NCBI GenBank assembly: GCA_002436415.1
Contig: DJMA01000031.1
Location: forward strand, 1 to 17,800
DNA length: 17,800 nucleotides
Source: Bdellovibrionaceae bacterium UBA6502
GTDB taxonomy: Bacteria; Bdellovibrionota; Bdellovibrionia; Bdellovibrionales; UBA840
Reading direction: 5' to 3'
In this document: positions 15,025-17,800 of the stretch, in pieces
How positions within the stretch are numbered: the first letter of the stretch is position 1
Layout: each line of letters starts with the position of its first letter
Program-made: the position numbers and the translations under genes
Notes under the pieces: generated by a model
Seen by the model: the letters and a program-made list of their open reading frames with translations, nothing else
What the model was told of the DNA's origin: nothing
The model's database searches: none

Positions 15025-15200
15025 TGGCGAAACAGAAAATTACTGAACTTGATAAGAAAGAAAAGAGAACAAAGATGTTAACTGCTCGTATTAAACCGAG
15101 CATTATGAAGGTATTAGATAGTGAGAGGCGCCGAACTGGTCGGAGCTATTCTGATATCATAGAGACTATTGTGATGGAGAAGGTCAATGAAGGTAGCTAA
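15024..15200 (+). CDS. Ribbon-helix-helix (RHH) DNA-binding protein
   Basis: This 58-aa protein has a CopG/Arc-type pattern: a strand (MLTARIKPSIM, residues 18-28) followed by two helices (KVLDSERRRTG, then SYSDIIETIVMEKV), with a basic N-terminal arm (KKEKRTK). RHH proteins dimerise and place the strand pair in the major groove. The frame is open upstream to a TTG at 14979, but ATG at 15024 is chosen because upstream codons lie in the repeat array and add nothing RHH-like. No Shine-Dalgarno is present. The protein ends almost directly after the fold, so it lacks the long toxin-binding tail usual in VapB- or TacA-like antitoxins. A regulatory role for the operon is therefore the better guess. 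Its last 14 bases overlap the following ASCH gene. Confidence 0.8.
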   Translation: MAKQKITELDKKEKRTKMLTARIKPSIMKVLDSERRRTGRSYSDIIETIVMEKVNEGS

Positions 15201-15597
15201 TACTAGTCATCGTGGGGTACTAATTAGTGTAAAACCCCAATATGCGAACTCTATTGTTGAGGGAGTAAAAACTATAGAATTAAGAAAGTCCTTTCCTTTA
15301 GACTTACCAAAAGATCAGAAGTTGATAATTTACAGTTCTTCTCCAGAACAAAAAGTTATAGGTGAATGTGTGATTAAAGAGGTACACAAGATGCCCCTAG
15401 CACAGCTTTGGGATTTTTGCATTAACAAGGCTATGATTTCATGGGAAGAATTTGAAGCATATTTTGAAGGGAAAGACTCTGGAGTTGCTATCGAACTAAT
15501 AAAGCCGAGGAGATATGTTGAAGCGCAAAGTCTTGTGGAATATTCCGATAAACAAGTAAAGACCCCGCCTCAATCATATCAATATCTAAATCTGTGA
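15187..15597 (+). CDS. ASCH-domain protein (COG4933-like)
   Basis: This 136-aa protein consists of one ASCH domain, a PUA-like beta barrel that binds RNA or modified nucleosides. The diagnostic motif is GVKTIELRK (residues 26-34), the G-x-K-x-x-E-x-R signature, with SVKPQYANSIVEG before it and the strand LIIYSSSPEQKVIGEC after it (46-61). The signature lysine aligns with K21 of E. coli YqfB, an ASCH enzyme that hydrolyses N4-acetylcytidine; YqfB has Thr24 where this protein has Glu. Catalysis here is therefore uncertain. The ATG is preceded by GGAGAAGG and overlaps the RHH gene by 14 bases, indicating coupling. The PIN-GNAT fusion gene follows after 17 bases. Confidence 0.85.
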   Translation: MKVANTSHRGVLISVKPQYANSIVEGVKTIELRKSFPLDLPKDQKLIIYSSSPEQKVIGECVIKEVHKMPLAQLWDFCINKAMISWEEFEAYFEGKDSGVAIELIKPRRYVEAQSLVEYSDKQVKTPPQSYQYLNL

Positions 15598-15614
15598 AAA
15601 GGAACTAATTCAGT

Positions 15615-17108
15615 ATGGGTAGTGAAAATGAAGTCCGGTTTCTATTAGATACAAATGTAGGTATACAGCTAGAAGAGGTGGAGAAGAAAAGTGGCCAAAT
15701 TAGGCAGAGTTTTAGAACGTTTTCTGAGCTTTGTCATAGATATGGTATAAAACTTTTCTACCACCCAGATAGTCAAATAGACATCAGTAATGATAAGGAC
15801 GAAACTAGGCAAAGAGCGACAAAGTCTCGTTTTAGAAAATACCCTGCACTAACTAACTTTCCTCATGGCGAAGTTAGTGAATTAGAAGAACTATTCAAGC
15901 CTATTGACAGCTCTAATGACTTAGTTGATTGCCAAATTTTATACTCTATCAAAAGAGATTGTATCGAATATTTGGTATCAGAGGATATAGGTCTACATAA
16001 ACGTGCAAGCTATGCTGGATTAAATGAAAGAGTTTTTACGGTTGATGAAGCAATCAACTTTTTACAAAGAAATTTTTCTAGTGAGCATTCTAATTTCCCA
16101 AACACAGAAAAGGTAAATTTAAAGAAAATAGATTTTAATGAGCCATTTTTCGATTCGCTTAAGGCGGACTATGGCTCGTTTCTCACTTGGTTTAAAGGCA
16201 TGCAAGACAAAGGGGAAGAAGCTTGGGTTATCAGAGAAAATGATAAAATAGCAGCTATATGTATTATAGAAGACAAGGGCTATGGCAAGTTGTCGTATAG
16301 ACCTGATCACAAAACTCTAAAAGTCTGTACTTTCAAAGTAGGCCTAGAGCATACAGGCCAGAAATATGGTGAATTGCTACTCAAAAGCTTGTTTTCATAT
16401 TGCATTCATGAGAACTATGACTTGGTATATCTAACTACATTCCCTAAACAAGCCCCTTTAATTTATGTCCTACGCGATTTTGGCTTTAGTCTTGGTCCAA
16501 AGCCAAGAAACAATGGGGAGCTAGAGTTATTCAAAACATTTACACCGCCTCCGGTAACTCATCCCAGGGTGGATCCTTTAAAATTTCACATAGCATGGTC
16601 ACCTTATTATTATGACGACAGGAAAATCGAGAAATATATTATCCCCATTCAGCCTCAGTACCACGACATTTTGTTTCCAGAAATTCGGTCCATTACCCCT
16701 TTGTTTGAAGATTCAAATAAAATTCCACCGGGCAATACCATCAAAAAAGTATACTTATGTCATTCGCCTACAAAAAGTATTGAGACAGGCAGTTTAATTT
16801 TATTTTATAGATCCTCATCAGAGAAAAATTTAACTACATTGGCTATTGTTGAAGAAACATTTCGATCAGACGACTACTTTAAGGTGATGAAAGAGATTGG
16901 CAAGAGGTCGGTTTATTCTTCAGCTGAAATTAGAGACATAGTGAAAAAAGAAACAATGGTTATTAAGTTCAGGTTAATAAAGCACCTTCCCAAACAATTC
17001 ACTCTTTCCGAATTAATTTCATTGAAGGTCTTAAAGTCTGCTCCTTTTTCAATTACTTCCATTTCGCATGATGCCTACCTTAGTCTTAAAATTAATCCGG
17101 GTAACTAG
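15615..17108 (+). CDS. PIN-GNAT-PUA/EVE three-domain fusion protein
   Basis: This 497-aa protein reads as three domains. Residues 6-152 resemble a PIN ribonuclease: first acid D12 in FLLDTNV, D102/D105 in SNDLVDCQILYS and D124 in YLVSEDIGLHKRA, then a VFTVDEAINFL ending; the mid-domain acid is probably E86, E89, E91 or E92. Residues 172-308 resemble a GNAT acetyltransferase: LKVCTFKVGLEH strand, HTGQKYGELLLKSLF as acetyl-CoA loop and helix (246-260), and PLIYVLRDFGF (281-291) at the end. The loop lacks the usual RGxGxG but keeps G248, K250 and G252. Residues 325-490 look like a PUA-fold (EVE/ASCH-like) barrel (IKKVYLCHSP, then GSLILFYRSSSE, LTTLAIVEETF). Expected roles are RNA cleavage, acetyl transfer and RNA/modified-base recognition in one cytoplasmic protein. 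ASCH genes flank it on both sides. Domain calls are by eye: PIN and GNAT fairly sure, the C-terminal domain less so. Confidence 0.8.
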   Translation: MGSENEVRFLLDTNVGIQLEEVEKKSGQIRQSFRTFSELCHRYGIKLFYHPDSQIDISNDKDETRQRATKSRFRKYPALTNFPHGEVSELEELFKPIDSSNDLVDCQILYSIKRDCIEYLVSEDIGLHKRASYAGLNERVFTVDEAINFLQRNFSSEHSNFPNTEKVNLKKIDFNEPFFDSLKADYGSFLTWFKGMQDKGEEAWVIRENDKIAAICIIEDKGYGKLSYRPDHKTLKVCTFKVGLEHTGQKYGELLLKSLFSYCIHENYDLVYLTTFPKQAPLIYVLRDFGFSLGPKPRNNGELELFKTFTPPPVTHPRVDPLKFHIAWSPYYYDDRKIEKYIIPIQPQYHDILFPEIRSITPLFEDSNKIPPGNTIKKVYLCHSPTKSIETGSLILFYRSSSEKNLTTLAIVEETFRSDDYFKVMKEIGKRSVYSSAEIRDIVKKETMVIKFRLIKHLPKQFTLSELISLKVLKSAPFSITSISHDAYLSLKINPGN

Positions 17109-17118
17109 GAAGAACATA

Positions 17119-17463
17119 ATGAAAATTCATAGTATGAAGCTAGATAAACTATATTTTGAAGAGGTTGCCATAGGGAGTAAAGTTATAGAGATTCGCTTAA
17201 ATGACAGAAAGAGAGAAAATATTAGAGTTGGGGACCAAATCACTTTCTACAATAGAGAGAATCCTCAAAATTTTGTTTCGGTGAAGGTAAAAAATGTTCA
17301 AAAATTTGTTACTTTATTAGATCTTTTGAGTGCTTATCCTATTGCAAACTTTGGGAGGGTTTGGAAAAGTATCAACGAAGGAATTGATGCAGTTAATTAC
17401 TATTCAGAGAATGATATCAGGAAATATGGTTTTTTAGCTATAGAGATTGAAGCTGAGTCATAG
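17119..17463 (+). CDS. Second ASCH-domain protein
   Basis: This 114-aa ASCH domain has the signature GSKVIEIRL (residues 19-27, G-x-K-x-x-E-x-R), followed by IRVGDQITFYNRE (35-47) and the C-terminal strand YGFLAIEIE (103-111), the textbook order for a complete domain. It shares the motif with the ASCH protein at 15187 but little else, so this is not a recent duplication. The frame is open to an ATG at 17068 inside the previous gene. ATG at 17119 is chosen because AGGAAG lies six bases upstream and it begins where the fold begins (MKIHSMKLDKLYF). It follows the PIN-GNAT gene by ten bases and is the last gene of the operon. It may act as reader, eraser or immunity partner; this is inference. 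Confidence 0.85.
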   Translation: MKIHSMKLDKLYFEEVAIGSKVIEIRLNDRKRENIRVGDQITFYNRENPQNFVSVKVKNVQKFVTLLDLLSAYPIANFGRVWKSINEGIDAVNYYSENDIRKYGFLAIEIEAES

Positions 17464-17800
17464 GATAATTGGCTTTGTTTGGAAAAACTTTGATACTCTC
17501 AGAAGTCTAAGGTTTTGAAGTCTTCATTTAGATTTTTTAATCTTGTTACTTCATTCAGTGCTTTGTACAGGCTTCGTTCTATAGTAATTTCATACCTATT
17601 AATTGCAAGCATACGAGCTAATCCAGGCCGGAATGTTTCTGTAGGAGTAGCACTGGGTTTGACCGATTGAAGCTAATTTCGTCCTGCATAAAGAAGTTTT
17701 CAATTCGTACCACTCTTCTTAATATCCAAGAACATGAGCCTATTCTATCAACACATTGCTCATCACTATATTATTAGGGTTCTTCCCGGTCTAAGGGGTA
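17464..17800. other. Region without intact gene after ASCH operon
   Basis: No intact open frame and no clear terminator for the operon was found. The left 200 bases contain a broken - strand coding remnant described separately. The right 100 bases show stops in all frames checked and no recognisable repeat. This may be the decayed edge of an inserted segment. Confidence 0.4.
17499..17720 (-). pseudogene. Decayed C-terminal fragment of a hypothetical protein
   Basis: On the - strand an open stretch ending in TGA (complement of 17499-17501) encodes a protein-like end: FRPGLARMLAINRYEITIER followed by SLYKALNEVTRLKNLNEDF. This resembles the C-terminal helix (RYE..IER.LY.AL.EL.RL) of a widespread hypothetical family whose N terminus often carries a GPRTPEGK-type motif. 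An in-frame TAG lies about 20 codons upstream of that stretch, no start codon fits, and the text MQDEISFNRSNP continues in another frame, which suggests a frameshift. Resemblance is from memory and unverified. Confidence 0.4.

Overview
The window is A+T-rich, densely coded chromosomal DNA from a Gram-negative-type bacterium. Several predicted proteins carry signal peptides or single membrane anchors and look periplasmic or envelope-associated. The mix of genes (class-III-like photolyase, penicillin acylase, many lineage-specific secreted proteins, low G+C) would suit a Bdellovibrionota or similar Oligoflexus-type lineage. That placement is inference from general character, not from a marker gene; no rRNA or tRNA gene was seen.

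Layout. Positions 1-307 hold no convincing gene but begin with a nested inverted-repeat element. A 515-aa FeS-BCP/(6-4)-type photolyase gene (308-1855, +) meets a LysR regulator gene tail to tail (1921-2799, -). Next is a large penicillin-acylase (Ntn hydrolase) gene with its own terminator (2966-5356, -). It diverges across 35 bp from a three-gene set on the + strand: a methyltransferase-like protein, a secreted coiled-coil protein and a tail-anchored small membrane protein (5392-8172). A GNAT acetyltransferase and a TetR regulator, overlapping each other, run on the - strand (8153-9230). A structured, palindrome-rich stretch (9283-9474) follows, then a NUDIX hydrolase and a small anchored six-cysteine protein (9481-10412, -). 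After these come a secreted protein with an acidic first half and an arginine/proline-rich second half, with a strong terminator (10696-11217, +), and a choline-kinase/APH-like phosphotransferase (11233-12150, -).

From about 12.4 kb onward the content looks accessory. It contains an unrecognised 219-aa protein, a PD-(D/E)XK nuclease-like protein, and an unrecognised 116-aa protein. A compact four-gene + strand operon follows: ribbon-helix-helix regulator, ASCH-domain protein, a three-part PIN-GNAT-PUA/EVE fusion and a second ASCH protein (15024-17463). Four 11-bp repeats fill the space directly in front of the first operon gene. The last 340 bases contain a decayed gene fragment on the - strand.

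The operon at 15024-17463 is the best candidate for an undescribed system. It joins a predicted ribonuclease, a predicted acetyltransferase and three PUA-fold (RNA- or modified-base-binding) domains under a small DNA-binding regulator. Toxin-antitoxin, anti-phage defence or RNA acetylation control are all possible readings. The sequence alone does not decide between them.
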